Origin: Anaerolineae bacterium
GTDB lineage: Bacteria > Chloroflexota > Anaerolineae > JAAYZQ01
Direction of reading: 5' to 3'
DNA length: 10,079 bases
Assembly (NCBI GenBank): GCA_016926595.1
Contig: JAFGOG010000080.1
Location: 1-10,079 of the forward strand
This document shows, one piece after another, positions 1 through 6,976 of this stretch. Each line of letters begins with the position of its first letter. The first letter of the stretch is position 1. Position numbers and translations under genes: made by a program. The notes below the pieces were generated by a model. That model had not been told where the DNA came from. It did no database searches and saw only the letters and a program-made list of their open reading frames with translations.

Positions 1-3000
1 CGTCATAGGCCGCCACCGTCCAGGTATAGACCCCATCGACCAGCGCGGTCGTGGTGTAGGCCGTCACGTCGCCCAGGTCCAGCACAGTGCCGTCCAGGTC
101 CAGCAGGTAGCCGGCCGCGCCCGCGCTGGCAGTCCAGACCAGGGTCGGGGTGGTGTCGGTCAGGACCGCCCCGTCGGCCGGGCTGAGCAACTGCGGCGGC
201 TGGGGTGGGGTGGTGTCGACCTCAAAGGACCAGGTGTCGGTGTAGGGGCCGGCGTTGCCCACCGCGTCGTAGGCCGCCACCGTCCAGGAATAAACGCCAT
301 CGGGCAACACCGCTGTCGTGTGCTCGGTGACATCGCCCAGGTCCATCACGCTTCCGTCCAGGTCCAGCAGGTAGCCGCTGACGTCCAGCGCGGCGCTGGG
401 CTGCCAGGTGAGCGTGGGTGTGGTGTCAGACAGGACCGCCCCATCGGCCGGGCTGACGAGGGCCGGCGGGTCGGGCGCAACCGCATCGACTGTGTGCGTC
501 ACGGTCGAGCTGTTGTTATCCGCGTCGTCCACCACCAGCGGTGACGTGATCGTCGCGGTGTTGGTCAGGCTGAAAAGCCCCGACGCGCCGGGATCCACCG
601 TGCCCATGACGGTGATGAGGCCGCCCTCGCCCACAGCCAGCCGGCCCAGCTCCCAGGTGTAGGAGAGCCCGCCGGTCCGAGTGACCGGGCGGGTAAAGTC
701 ATAGTGGAGGTTGGTCAGCGTCACCGGCACCAGATCGGTGATGATGACGCCGGAGGCGGTCTCCGGCCCGTGGTTGGTGTAAACCAGGGTGTAGGTGACA
801 GGACCGCCGGGGGCGACGACGAGAGGCGTCACGCTCTTGGAGAGGGCCAGATCAGCCGTATTCTGGTTGAGCCAGACCTGGTCGGAGCGGATGCCGCTGT
901 AGGCGAAAAGGATGTCGAGGTCGCCGTCGCCGTCCACATCGCCCAGCGAGACCCCCGAACCCTCTGTTTCGTCGGAGAATCCCTGACCGCTGGCGCTGAA
1001 CGTGCCGCTCCCGTTGTTTAGCCAGGCGCGGTTTGGCGGATCATTGTTGGCAACCAGGGCATCCAGGTCCCCATCGCCATCCACGTCGCCCAGTTGGACA
1101 TTGCGACCTCCGGCAAGGCCCAGGGTTTGCCCGCTATCGGCAAGGTTGCCCGCGCCATCGTTCATCCACACGGTGTCGGGCTGCGAAAAGTTGGCGATAA
1201 AGGCGTCCAGGTCGCCGTCGCCGTCCAGGTCGCCCAGAGCCACACCCCCCTGGCCGGCCGCGGAACCCAGCGCCTGGCCGCTGTTTTCAAAGGTGCCATC
1301 GCCGTGGTTCAGCCAGATCTCGCCGGGATCGGTGTTGTTGATGACCAGGGCGTCCAGGTCACCATCGCCATCCAGATCGCCCAGGGCTACACCAGTGCTG
1401 CTGATGCTCCCTGTTCCCTGCCCCCGGCTCATCGTACCAGTGCCGTCGTTCAACCAGACATAGTTGGCCTGGCTGGTGGAGTTGACGACAAAGGCATCCA
1501 AATCACCGTCGGCGTCCAGATCGCCCAAAGCCACACCGAGGCCCCAATCGGACGCAGACCCCACATACTGATGGTGCGTGAAGCTGCCATCGCCGTTGTT
1601 GAGCAGGATACGATCGCTCTGCCAGGAGCACGTCTCGTAGATGTCCAGGTCGCCGTCGCCGTCCAGGTCACCCAGCGCAGCGTCGAAGGTGTAGCGAACA
1701 GAGCCGGTGTTGGTCCAATGCCGGGTGTAGATCCCGCTGCCATCGTTAAGCCACACGCTGTCGGTCTCGGTATTGTTGTAATTGGCCACAAAGACGTCGA
1801 GATCGCCGTCGCCATCCAGGTCGCCCAGGAGGGACCGCCGGCTGTTGACTGCGCTCAGCGCCTGCTCGCTGTAAACGAACCAGCCGTAGCCGCCGGTCAC
1901 AGCGGTGCGGAACTGCCAGACCAGGGGCGCGTCCAGGGGCTGCCCGTCGACGATGAGGTCGGCGGTGACCGTCGTGTTGACCAGCTCGCCGGGGAAAAAG
2001 TCGGTGGCCGGGTTGAAAAAGAGCAGGTTCGGGCCGGGTTGGCCAACAGCGCCGTCTAGCTGGCCCCGGAACCCGCCGTGGATGACCAGGCCGCCGCTGG
2101 TGGCGCTGGAAAGGCTGATGGCGCCGCTGGCGGTGATGGTCAGGCTGGCGGTCACGGGCGCGGTGTGGCTGTTGGGCGCCGGGTCAACCGCCATGATCTG
2201 GTTCTGGTTGAGATAGAGCCGATCCTGCCCGTTGTTGGTGCCGGCCGCCAGGTCGAGATCGCCGTCGCCGTCGGTCTCGCCCAGCGCCACGCTGTAGGTA
2301 CGCTCGCTGTCGTCGCTGACGTCGTAGGAACGCGTGTCAAAGGTGCCATCGCCATCGTTGAGGTAGATCACGTTCCGCTGGCTGACGTTGCCCACCGCCA
2401 GGTCCAGGTCGCCGTCGCCGTCAACATCGCCCAGGTCGATCCCCCGGCTCCAGTCGTTCCCCGGCCCCACGTTGTAGGTGGTGGTGTCATAGCTGCCGTC
2501 GCCGTCGTTCAGATGGACCCGGTTTTGCCCCTGATAGATCGCAGTGACCAGATCCAGGTCGCCGTCGCCGTCGAGATCTCCCAGAGCCATGTCGTAGGTC
2601 CACGCGCTGGCGCCGATGGGGTAAGAGCTGGTAAAGGCGCCGTCGCCGGCGTTCAGATGGACGTAATCGCTGCCATTGTTTCCGACAAAGAGATCGAGGT
2701 CGCCGTCATTGTCGGCGTCGCCGAAAGCGACGGCATAGGTGGTCCCCGCGCCGCCGGCTGCGGCCGAGGCCGGGAAGCTGCCGTCGCCGGGGTTGAAGTA
2801 GATCAGGTTTTGCCCGCTATTGCCGACCGCCAGGTCCAGATCGCCGTCGCCGTCGATATCGCCCAGGGCAACGGCGTAGGTCCAACTCCCATTGCTGGGA
2901 CCGATATTGTGCCAGGTGGGAAAAGTGCCGTCGCCCGCGTTGAGGTAGACCCGATCCTGGTACTGAAAGTTCCCCAGAACCACGTCCAGGTCCCCATCGC

Positions 3001-6000
3001 CGTCAACATCGCCGATAGCCATCGACCAGTAGCGCGAGCCGGGGCCGATGACCCCCTCCGTGGGGAAGCTGCCATCGCCGGCGTTGAAATAGACCCGCGG
3101 CAGCCCAAGGTCGCCGGTCGCCACCAGATCCAGGTCGCCGTCGCCGTCCATGTCGCCCCAGAGGGTGGCATAAGTCCCGGTGGTGGCGCCGCCGACATCG
3201 CGGCGCTCTCGGTAGATGCCGCTGCCATGAGGCACGGCGGCGCGGAACTGCCAGACAAAGGGCCGGGCTCGGACGCCGTCGGGCCAGATGCCGGCGGTCA
3301 CGCTCGCCTCGACCTGTTCGCCCGGGATCAAGTCGGCCGCCGGGTCAAAGACGATGCTGCCCTCGGAGTAGACGCCCGCCAACCGGCCGTGGTAGCCTCC
3401 GTGAACCGCAAAAGTCTCGGTGGATACCCTGGTCAGGCCAAGAGGATGGCTGGTGGTAGCGGTCAGGTTCGTGGTCAGCGCTGCGGCGCGCGTGTTGGGC
3501 GTGGGGCTGACCGCCGCGACGGAACCCCAGACGGCCGCGGTGGCAGTGCTGAGGCTGTCATCCGGGTCAGCGTCCACCGGGCTGGTGATGGTCACCGTGT
3601 TGGTCAAGTAGCCGGGGAAAAAGGCGGGGTCGAGCAGGCCCGATATGGTGATGACGCCGCCCTCACCAGGAGCCAGCGGGGCTAGCTCCCAGACGTAGCC
3701 CGGCACCGCGCCGGTATCGGTGATCGCCACGCCGCTGCTGATGACCGTGCGATTGGTCACCGAAAGGGGAACCAGGTCGCTGAGGGTGACCTTGACCGTG
3801 GGAAAAGTGCCGCTGTTAGAAAAGACAAGGGTGTAGGTAAGGGGGTCGCCGGGAAAGAGATCAGCGGGGCTGACGCTCTTGTGGACGGCCGGGTTGGGCG
3901 GTTGGGCGACGCGCAGGTCGGCCTCCAGGCTCTGGCCGAGCAGGCGTCGCCAGGGGCCGTGGGTATAAAAGAGGCCGTCGTAGAGCAGCCGCGCCCGCCA
4001 GTGGTAGAGCGTCTTCTCCGCCAAGCCGGGGACGGTCTGCTCCAGCGTCACCGGGGCAGTCACCACGGTCCACATGGTTGACGTGACCACGCTACACCGG
4101 CCGTCCCCAAAGGGCGCGCCCGCCGGGCAGGCTTCCACCTGCAGGATGGTCGGCCGGCGGCCCATCGGGCTGATCGCAGCCATTTCCAGCGAGATGGCGT
4201 CGGCAGCGTAGGAGAGGTTCCAGGGTTGGAGGTACTGCCGGCCGTTGGTCTGGGCAGGGAGGTGACGGTATCCCGCATCCCCATTATTGCCCAGGTAAAG
4301 GTAGGCCTTGCCGCGGTAGGCAAAGGCCGGGTAATCTTTGGCCCCGACCATGAGGTCGGCAAAGCCGTCGCCGTTCACGTCGCCGGCGGTCGCCAGGGCG
4401 ATCCCGTAGGCGTCGCCGTCATTCTCGCCCGCGTTCAAGTCATAGATCGAGATGCTCAGCCCGGTGCTCGAGCCATAGTAAACCAAGACCGCACCGCGGC
4501 CCGACTGGTTGGGGTAACCGGGCGCGCCCACCGCGACATCGGCATAGCCGTCGCCGTTCATGTCGCCGGCGGCGGAGACGTCAAAACCCAGGTAGTTGAT
4601 GGGCGCGCTCCAGGTGGTGAAATCGGGGGTGGCGGACAGGCCGCTGCTGGAGCCGTGGAAGACGTAGGCGGCGCCTCCGCCCTCGGCATAGGGCGCGCCG
4701 ACGATCACGTCGCTGTAGCCGTCGCCGTTCACATCGCCGGCGGTGGATACGGCATAGCCGAACTGGTCGCCGGTGAGGCTGCCGGTGAGGGTAAGGGCTG
4801 GCGTTGCCGCCGTCAAGCCGCCGCTCTGCCCGTGGTAGAGATAGGCGCGCCCCGTGTTGCTGGCGTAGGCGTGGGCACCGACCACGATGTCGGCGTAGCC
4901 GTCGCCGTTGACGTCGCCGGCCGGGGCCACCGACCCGCCAAAGCGGTCTCCGGCGCTTTCTCCCGAGTCGATCCAGCTGCGCGGCCCGCTCAACCCAGTT
5001 GGCCCGCCGTAGTAGATGTACACCGCACCCTGGTTGCCGTTGATCCCTGTTGCGCCGACGATGAGGTCGGCGTAGCCGTCGCCGTCCACGTCGCCCGCGC
5101 CCGCCACCGAGTGACCGAGCAAGCCGTTCAACTGTTCCCCCGTGTCGGTAAAGGCGGGGGTGGCGCTCAGCCCTGAACCAGAGCCATAGTAAACGTAAAT
5201 GCGGCCCAACGAGTTGACCCCGTACCACGGCGCACCGACGACCAGGTCGGCGTAGCCGTCCCCGTTCACGTCGCCGGCCGTGGAGAGCGCGTAGCCGAGT
5301 TGGTCGCCGTTCATCTCGCCGGTGAGGGTCAATGCCGGTGAGGGCGCCAGGCCACTGGGTGTCGCATAGTAGACGTGGACCAGGCCGGTGGAACTGGAGG
5401 CGCCGGGCGCACCCACCACAAGGTCGGTCAGGCCATCGCCGTTGACGTCGCCCGCCGTCGCCACGGCCCGTCCCATATAGTCGAGGTCGGTTGCGCCGCT
5501 GGCGCTAAAGGCAGCAGTCGCCCCCATTCCCTCGCCGCCGCCGTGGTAGACATAGGCGCGGCCGCGATAGTCGCCATTGTAATAGCCGTAGGCCCCGACC
5601 ATGAGATCGCTGTAACCGTCGCCGTTCACATCCCCGGCGAGGGAGAGCGCGTAAGCAAAGCGGTCGCCGGTATTTGCGCCGGCAGCCGTGGCAGCCGGGC
5701 TTGTATTCAGCCCCGCGCTGCTCCCGTGATAGAGGTAGCTTTTGCCCTGCCAGGAGTTGCCATCGGCCGCGCCAACCATCACGTCAGCGTAGCCGTCGCC
5801 GTTCACGTCACCGGCGGTGGCTACGGCATAACCAAACTGATGGTTGTAGACCGCCTGACCGGTGATGGAGAGGGCCGGTGTGGAAGAGAGGCCGGCGCTG
5901 CTGCCGTGGAAGAGGTAGAGCCGCCCAACGTTGCTTGAGCCATAGGTCGGAGCGCTCACCAGGATGTCGGCATAGCCATCGCCGTTGATGTCCCCGGCGG

Positions 6001-6970
6001 TTGAGATCGCCCCGCCGAAAGCGTCGCCGTACTCCCCCTGGCTCAGCGTGATCACCGGCGTGCTGCTCAGGCCGCCCGCCCCGCCGTGGTGGACATAAAC
6101 GCTCTGACTGCCGTACCGCTCGCCGATGAGAATATCATCATAGCCGTCGCTGTTCACGTCACCGGCGGTGGCGACCGCGCCGCCGAACTGCTCCCAGTCG
6201 CTTCGTCCCAAATCGGTAAAGATCGGGGTGGTCACCAGGCCGCTGGATCCGCCAGGAAAGACGTAGACTTTTCCACGATAGGTGCCGCTGAAATGGGGCG
6301 CGCCGATAATGACGTCATCGTAGTTGTCGCCGTTCACGTCCCCGGCGGTCGACACAATGCTGCCAAAATCGTCATCGCCCTCTCCCGTGAGCTGCAGGGC
6401 GCCGGCACTGCTGAGACCGCTGCTGCTGCCATAATAAACGTAGACCCGGCTGTAGATGCCGTTGTTGAGGGTAAACTCGGGCGCACCCACGATGACGTCG
6501 TCGTAGCCATCGTTGTTGATATCACCGGCGGTTGCAACCGCGTGGCCAAAACGGCGCAGGGTAGATGTCCCGGTCATGGTAAAGGCCGGCGTGGTGCTGA
6601 GGCCGCCGCTGGAGCCGTGGTAGACATAGATTCGACCATAGTTATTGTAATACGGCGCCCCCACGATGACGTCGGCATAGCCGTCGCCGTTGACGTCGCC
6701 GGCGGTTGCCACAGCATAGGCGTAGCGATCTCCGGTATTCTCTCCGGAAATGATCCAATCGGGCACCTCGAACGCGGCCTGGATATCCCATTGCGCCGGC
6801 ACCGTGTTCCACGATGCATCATGGGTGACGCTGACGCCCTCGGCCTGCGCCGGGCGGGGCTGAAAATGCCCCAGGGCGGTCAAAAGGGCCAGGGTCAGGC
6901 AGACCCCCGAAAAGATCGCGAGAAGATGCCACCTGTTACGATGACTGGGCAGATTGGCAAGACTGTTCAT
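1..6970 (-). CDS. Giant secreted FG-GAP/VCBS beta-propeller protein with DUF11 and Ig-like domains (partial, runs off left edge)
   Basis: This is one open frame of 2,323 codons read without a stop or frameshift from the ATG at 6970 to the left edge, so the C-terminus is missing. The start is supported by AGGAG six nt upstream and by an immediate signal peptide. Visible order by residue: signal peptide 1-43; 14 FG-GAP repeats about 72-900; Ig/FN3-like domain 901-1022; DUF11 1027-1148; Big_5 1150-1247; 7 VCBS repeats 1248-1590; Big_5 1591-1690; 7 VCBS repeats to 2037; DUF11 2038-2163; then 90-aa Ig-like repeats. The mature part has very few cysteines (C948, C959, C1781). FG-GAP and VCBS repeats form calcium-binding beta-propellers in known families, and DUF11 and Ig-like domains act as surface stalk modules. 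I infer an extracellular adhesion or surface protein; ligand and anchoring are unknown. It appears to have its own promoter downstream of topA. No specific gene name is recognised. Confidence 0.93.
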   Translation of the reverse strand, partial: MNSLANLPSHRNRWHLLAIFSGVCLTLALLTALGHFQPRPAQAEGVSVTHDASWNTVPAQWDIQAAFEVPDWIISGENTGDRYAYAVATAGDVNGDGYADVIVGAPYYNNYGRIYVYHGSSGGLSTTPAFTMTGTSTLRRFGHAVATAGDINNDGYDDVIVGAPEFTLNNGIYSRVYVYYGSSSGLSSAGALQLTGEGDDDFGSIVSTAGDVNGDNYDDVIIGAPHFSGTYRGKVYVFPGGSSGLVTTPIFTDLGRSDWEQFGGAVATAGDVNSDGYDDILIGERYGSQSVYVHHGGAGGLSSTPVITLSQGEYGDAFGGAISTAGDINGDGYADILVSAPTYGSSNVGRLYLFHGSSAGLSSTPALSITGQAVYNHQFGYAVATAGDVNGDGYADVMVGAADGNSWQGKSYLYHGSSAGLNTSPAATAAGANTGDRFAYALSLAGDVNGDGYSDLMVGAYGYYNGDYRGRAYVYHGGGEGMGATAAFSASGATDLDYMGRAVATAGDVNGDGLTDLVVGAPGASSSTGLVHVYYATPSGLAPSPALTLTGEMNGDQLGYALSTAGDVNGDGYADLVVGAPWYGVNSLGRIYVYYGSGSGLSATPAFTDTGEQLNGLLGHSVAGAGDVDGDGYADLIVGATGINGNQGAVYIYYGGPTGLSGPRSWIDSGESAGDRFGGSVAPAGDVNGDGYADIVVGAHAYASNTGRAYLYHGQSGGLTAATPALTLTGSLTGDQFGYAVSTAGDVNGDGYSDVIVGAPYAEGGGAAYVFHGSSSGLSATPDFTTWSAPINYLGFDVSAAGDMNGDGYADVAVGAPGYPNQSGRGAVLVYYGSSTGLSISIYDLNAGENDGDAYGIALATAGDVNGDGFADLMVGAKDYPAFAYRGKAYLYLGNNGDAGYRHLPAQTNGRQYLQPWNLSYAADAISLEMAAISPMGRRPTILQVEACPAGAPFGDGRCSVVTSTMWTVVTAPVTLEQTVPGLAEKTLYHWRARLLYDGLFYTHGPWRRLLGQSLEADLRVAQPPNPAVHKSVSPADLFPGDPLTYTLVFSNSGTFPTVKVTLSDLVPLSVTNRTVISSGVAITDTGAVPGYVWELAPLAPGEGGVITISGLLDPAFFPGYLTNTVTITSPVDADPDDSLSTATAAVWGSVAAVSPTPNTRAAALTTNLTATTSHPLGLTRVSTETFAVHGGYHGRLAGVYSEGSIVFDPAADLIPGEQVEASVTAGIWPDGVRARPFVWQFRAAVPHGSGIYRERRDVGGATTGTYATLWGDMDGDGDLDLVATGDLGLPRVYFNAGDGSFPTEGVIGPGSRYWSMAIGDVDGDGDLDVVLGNFQYQDRVYLNAGDGTFPTWHNIGPSNGSWTYAVALGDIDGDGDLDLAVGNSGQNLIYFNPGDGSFPASAAAGGAGTTYAVAFGDADNDGDLDLFVGNNGSDYVHLNAGDGAFTSSYPIGASAWTYDMALGDLDGDGDLDLVTAIYQGQNRVHLNDGDGSYDTTTYNVGPGNDWSRGIDLGDVDGDGDLDLAVGNVSQRNVIYLNDGDGTFDTRSYDVSDDSERTYSVALGETDGDGDLDLAAGTNNGQDRLYLNQNQIMAVDPAPNSHTAPVTASLTITASGAISLSSATSGGLVIHGGFRGQLDGAVGQPGPNLLFFNPATDFFPGELVNTTVTADLIVDGQPLDAPLVWQFRTAVTGGYGWFVYSEQALSAVNSRRSLLGDLDGDGDLDVFVANYNNTETDSVWLNDGSGIYTRHWTNTGSVRYTFDAALGDLDGDGDLDIYETCSWQSDRILLNNGDGSFTHHQYVGSASDWGLGVALGDLDADGDLDAFVVNSTSQANYVWLNDGTGTMSRGQGTGSISSTGVALGDLDGDGDLDALVINNTDPGEIWLNHGDGTFENSGQALGSAAGQGGVALGDLDGDGDLDAFIANFSQPDTVWMNDGAGNLADSGQTLGLAGGRNVQLGDVDGDGDLDALVANNDPPNRAWLNNGSGTFSASGQGFSDETEGSGVSLGDVDGDGDLDILFAYSGIRSDQVWLNQNTADLALSKSVTPLVVAPGGPVTYTLVYTNHGPETASGVIITDLVPVTLTNLHYDFTRPVTRTGGLSYTWELGRLAVGEGGLITVMGTVDPGASGLFSLTNTATITSPLVVDDADNNSSTVTHTVDAVAPDPPALVSPADGAVLSDTTPTLTWQPSAALDVSGYLLDLDGSVMDLGDVTEHTTAVLPDGVYSWTVAAYDAVGNAGPYTDTWSFEVDTTPPQPPQLLSPADGAVLTDTTPTLVWTASAGAAGYLLDLDGTVLDLGDVTAYTTTALVDGVYTWTVAAYD
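2..481 (-). repeat. Two 90-aa Ig-like tandem repeats (second one cut by the window edge)
   Basis: The repeat core is LSPADGAVL(S/T)DTTPTL, then GYLLDLDG(S/T)V(M/L)DLGDVT and (D)GVYSWTVAAYDA. The PADG codons start at 449 and 179, an exact 270-bp (90-aa) offset. The joining segment is TWSFEVDTTPPQPPQ. This is the pattern of FN3/Ig-like surface repeats built around a 'TPTLxW...Y...W.V.A.D' frame. DNA similarity between the copies is high (for example around 1-24 against 267-290), which points to recent duplication. More copies may lie beyond the left edge. Confidence 0.82.
482..859 (-). other. DUF11 (conserved repeat) domain, second copy
   Basis: Residues about 2038-2163 read ADLALSKSVTPLVVAPGGPV, then YTNHGPETASGVIITDLVP, W-E-L-G-R-L-A-V-G-E-G and LTNTATITSP, ending with DDADNNSSTV. 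This is a more canonical DUF11 than the first copy. The two DUF11 domains bracket the pair of Big_5-plus-propeller modules. Confidence 0.9.
860..1899 (-). repeat. 7 VCBS/FG-GAP repeats forming one predicted propeller (fourth in the protein)
   Basis: There are seven units with GD-(L/V)-D-G-D-G-D-L-D-(A/V/I)-x-x-x-N and (V/I)-W-(L/M)-N-(D/N/H)-G. The codon for loop residue 2 starts at 1817, 1664, 1517, 1373, 1226, 1082 and 935, giving spacings of 144-153 bp (48-51 aa). Unit 3 carries DLDADGDLD. The array ends in QVWLNQN without a GDGTF segment, exactly as the third propeller ends in LYLNQN. The complementary strand (GYGWFVYSEQALSAV) sits before unit 1. The single cysteine C1781 is in unit 2 (ETCSW). 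Units 4-6 share an SGQ-x-(L/F) segment, suggesting they duplicated most recently. Confidence 0.9.
1900..2200 (-). other. Big_5 / SbsA-type Ig-like domain, second copy
   Basis: Residues about 1591-1690 begin IMAVDPAPNSHTAPVTASLT and continue with LVIHGGFRGQLDG, LLFFNPATDFFPGELVNTTV and PLVWQFRTAV. It matches the first copy at 3230-3523 at the HGG(Y/F)xG(R/Q)L, F-(D/N)-P-A-x-D, P-G-E and VWQFR(A/T)AV positions. Like the first copy it leads directly into a seven-unit propeller. Confidence 0.8.
2201..3229 (-). repeat. 7 VCBS/FG-GAP repeats forming one predicted propeller (third in the protein)
   Basis: There are seven units of the type GD-x-D-G-D-G-D-L-D-L-x-x-G-N, then (V/I)-Y-(L/F)-N-x-GDG-(S/T)-F, then a variable stretch ending (Y)-A-V-A-L. 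The codon for loop residue 2 starts at 3149, 3005, 2855, 2714, 2573, 2423 and 2273, giving spacings of 141-150 bp (47-50 aa). Two loops deviate: unit 4 has DADNDGDLD and unit 7 begins with E instead of D. The last unit stops at LYLNQN with no GDGTF segment. The missing outer-strand segment is instead supplied in front of unit 1 (GSGIYRERRDV...), which marks a closed ring. Confidence 0.9.
3230..3523 (-). other. Big_5 / SbsA-type Ig-like domain, first copy
   Basis: Residues about 1150-1247 start VSPTPNTRAA, continue through FAVHGGYHGRLAG and IVFDPAADLIPGEQVEASVT and end with PFVWQFRAAV. The pattern P-x-x-x-x-x-A, HGG, F-x-P-x-x-x-L-x-P-G-E and W-x-F is typical of bacterial Ig-like domains of the SbsA type. 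It directly precedes a seven-unit propeller. The second Big_5 domain at 1900-2200 aligns with it segment by segment, and the two are clearly paralogous. Confidence 0.8.
3527..3893 (-). other. DUF11 (conserved repeat) domain, first copy
   Basis: Residues about 1027-1148 read HKSVSPADLFPGDPLTYTLV, then NSGTFPTVKVTLSDLVP, a W-E-L-A-P-L-A-P-G-E-G strand and LTNTVTITSP near the end, closing in a D-rich D-P-D-D-S segment. This is the standard DUF11 layout (K-x-x-x-P, G-x-x-x-x-Y-T-x-x-x-x-N-x-G, NTATITS). DUF11 domains are Ig-like beta-sandwich stalk modules of bacterial and archaeal surface proteins. A second copy lies at 482-859. Confidence 0.88.
3905..4270 (-). other. Ig/FN3-like domain following the FG-GAP array
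   Basis: About 120 residues (901-1022) contain no calcium loops. They hold the segments LQVEACPAG, TMWTVVTAPVTL and LYHWRARLLYDG, then HGPWRRL. The W/YHWR pattern is typical of the beta-sandwich that often follows FG-GAP arrays in bacterial surface proteins. C948 and C959 are the only close cysteine pair in the visible mature protein and could form a local disulfide outside the cell. The fold assignment rests on pattern only. Confidence 0.55.
4270..6757 (-). repeat. 14 tandem FG-GAP (integrin alpha-type) repeats, likely two seven-bladed propellers
   Basis: There are fourteen copies of a unit with the core (S/A)TAGD-V-N-G-D-G-Y-A-D-(V/L)-(I/V)-V-G-A-P, followed by GR-x-Y-V-Y-x-G-S-S-x-GL and then TP-A-(F/L)-T-x-(T/D)-G-(E)-x-x-G-D-x-F-G-x-A-V. 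The codon for loop residue 3 (N or D) starts at 6689, 6515, 6332, 6152, 5984, 5801, 5624, 5441, 5264, 5084, 4907, 4727, 4556 and 4373. Spacings are therefore 168-183 bp (56-61 aa). The loops match the calcium-binding DxNGDGxxD loops of integrin-type propellers. No linker separates units 7 and 8 (183 bp). The array opens with a half unit (W72 onward) and ends with the complementary half, as in closed propellers. Confidence 0.92.
6842..6970 (-). other. Signal peptide of the giant repeat protein
   Basis: Residues 1-43 have a basic n-region (H10, R11, R13), a hydrophobic core from about L16 to L33 (LLAIFSGVCLTLALLTAL) and a c-region ending A-Q-A before E44. That fits a Sec/signal peptidase I site. 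C24 lies in the core but is preceded by V, so it does not make a lipobox, and lipoprotein processing is unlikely. The stretch from E44 to about residue 71 is a short linker before the first propeller. Confidence 0.85.
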
Positions 6971-6976
6971 TCAAAG

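Noticed and set aside
2078..3685. Plus-strand open frame of 535 codons
   Set aside because: Its product consists of reiterated VQVAVAVxxAQ-type segments, which are the reverse complement of the DGDGDLD loops of the third propeller. The coding sense is the minus strand.
4226..5176. Plus-strand open frame of 316 codons, with similar frames at 1094-2059 and 5375-5938
   Set aside because: These are periodic shadows of the calcium-loop codons and contain no independent domain or convincing ribosome binding site.
860..6757. Regular short repeats as a CRISPR array
   Set aside because: The spacing is 141-183 bp, the repeats are imperfect and codon-phased, and the intervals translate as conserved propeller strands. 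This is protein repetition, not CRISPR.
6899..6910. Lipobox around C24 of the giant protein
   Set aside because: The sequence S-G-V-C lacks the small residue needed just before the cysteine, while a good A-Q-A signal peptidase I site follows at residue 43.
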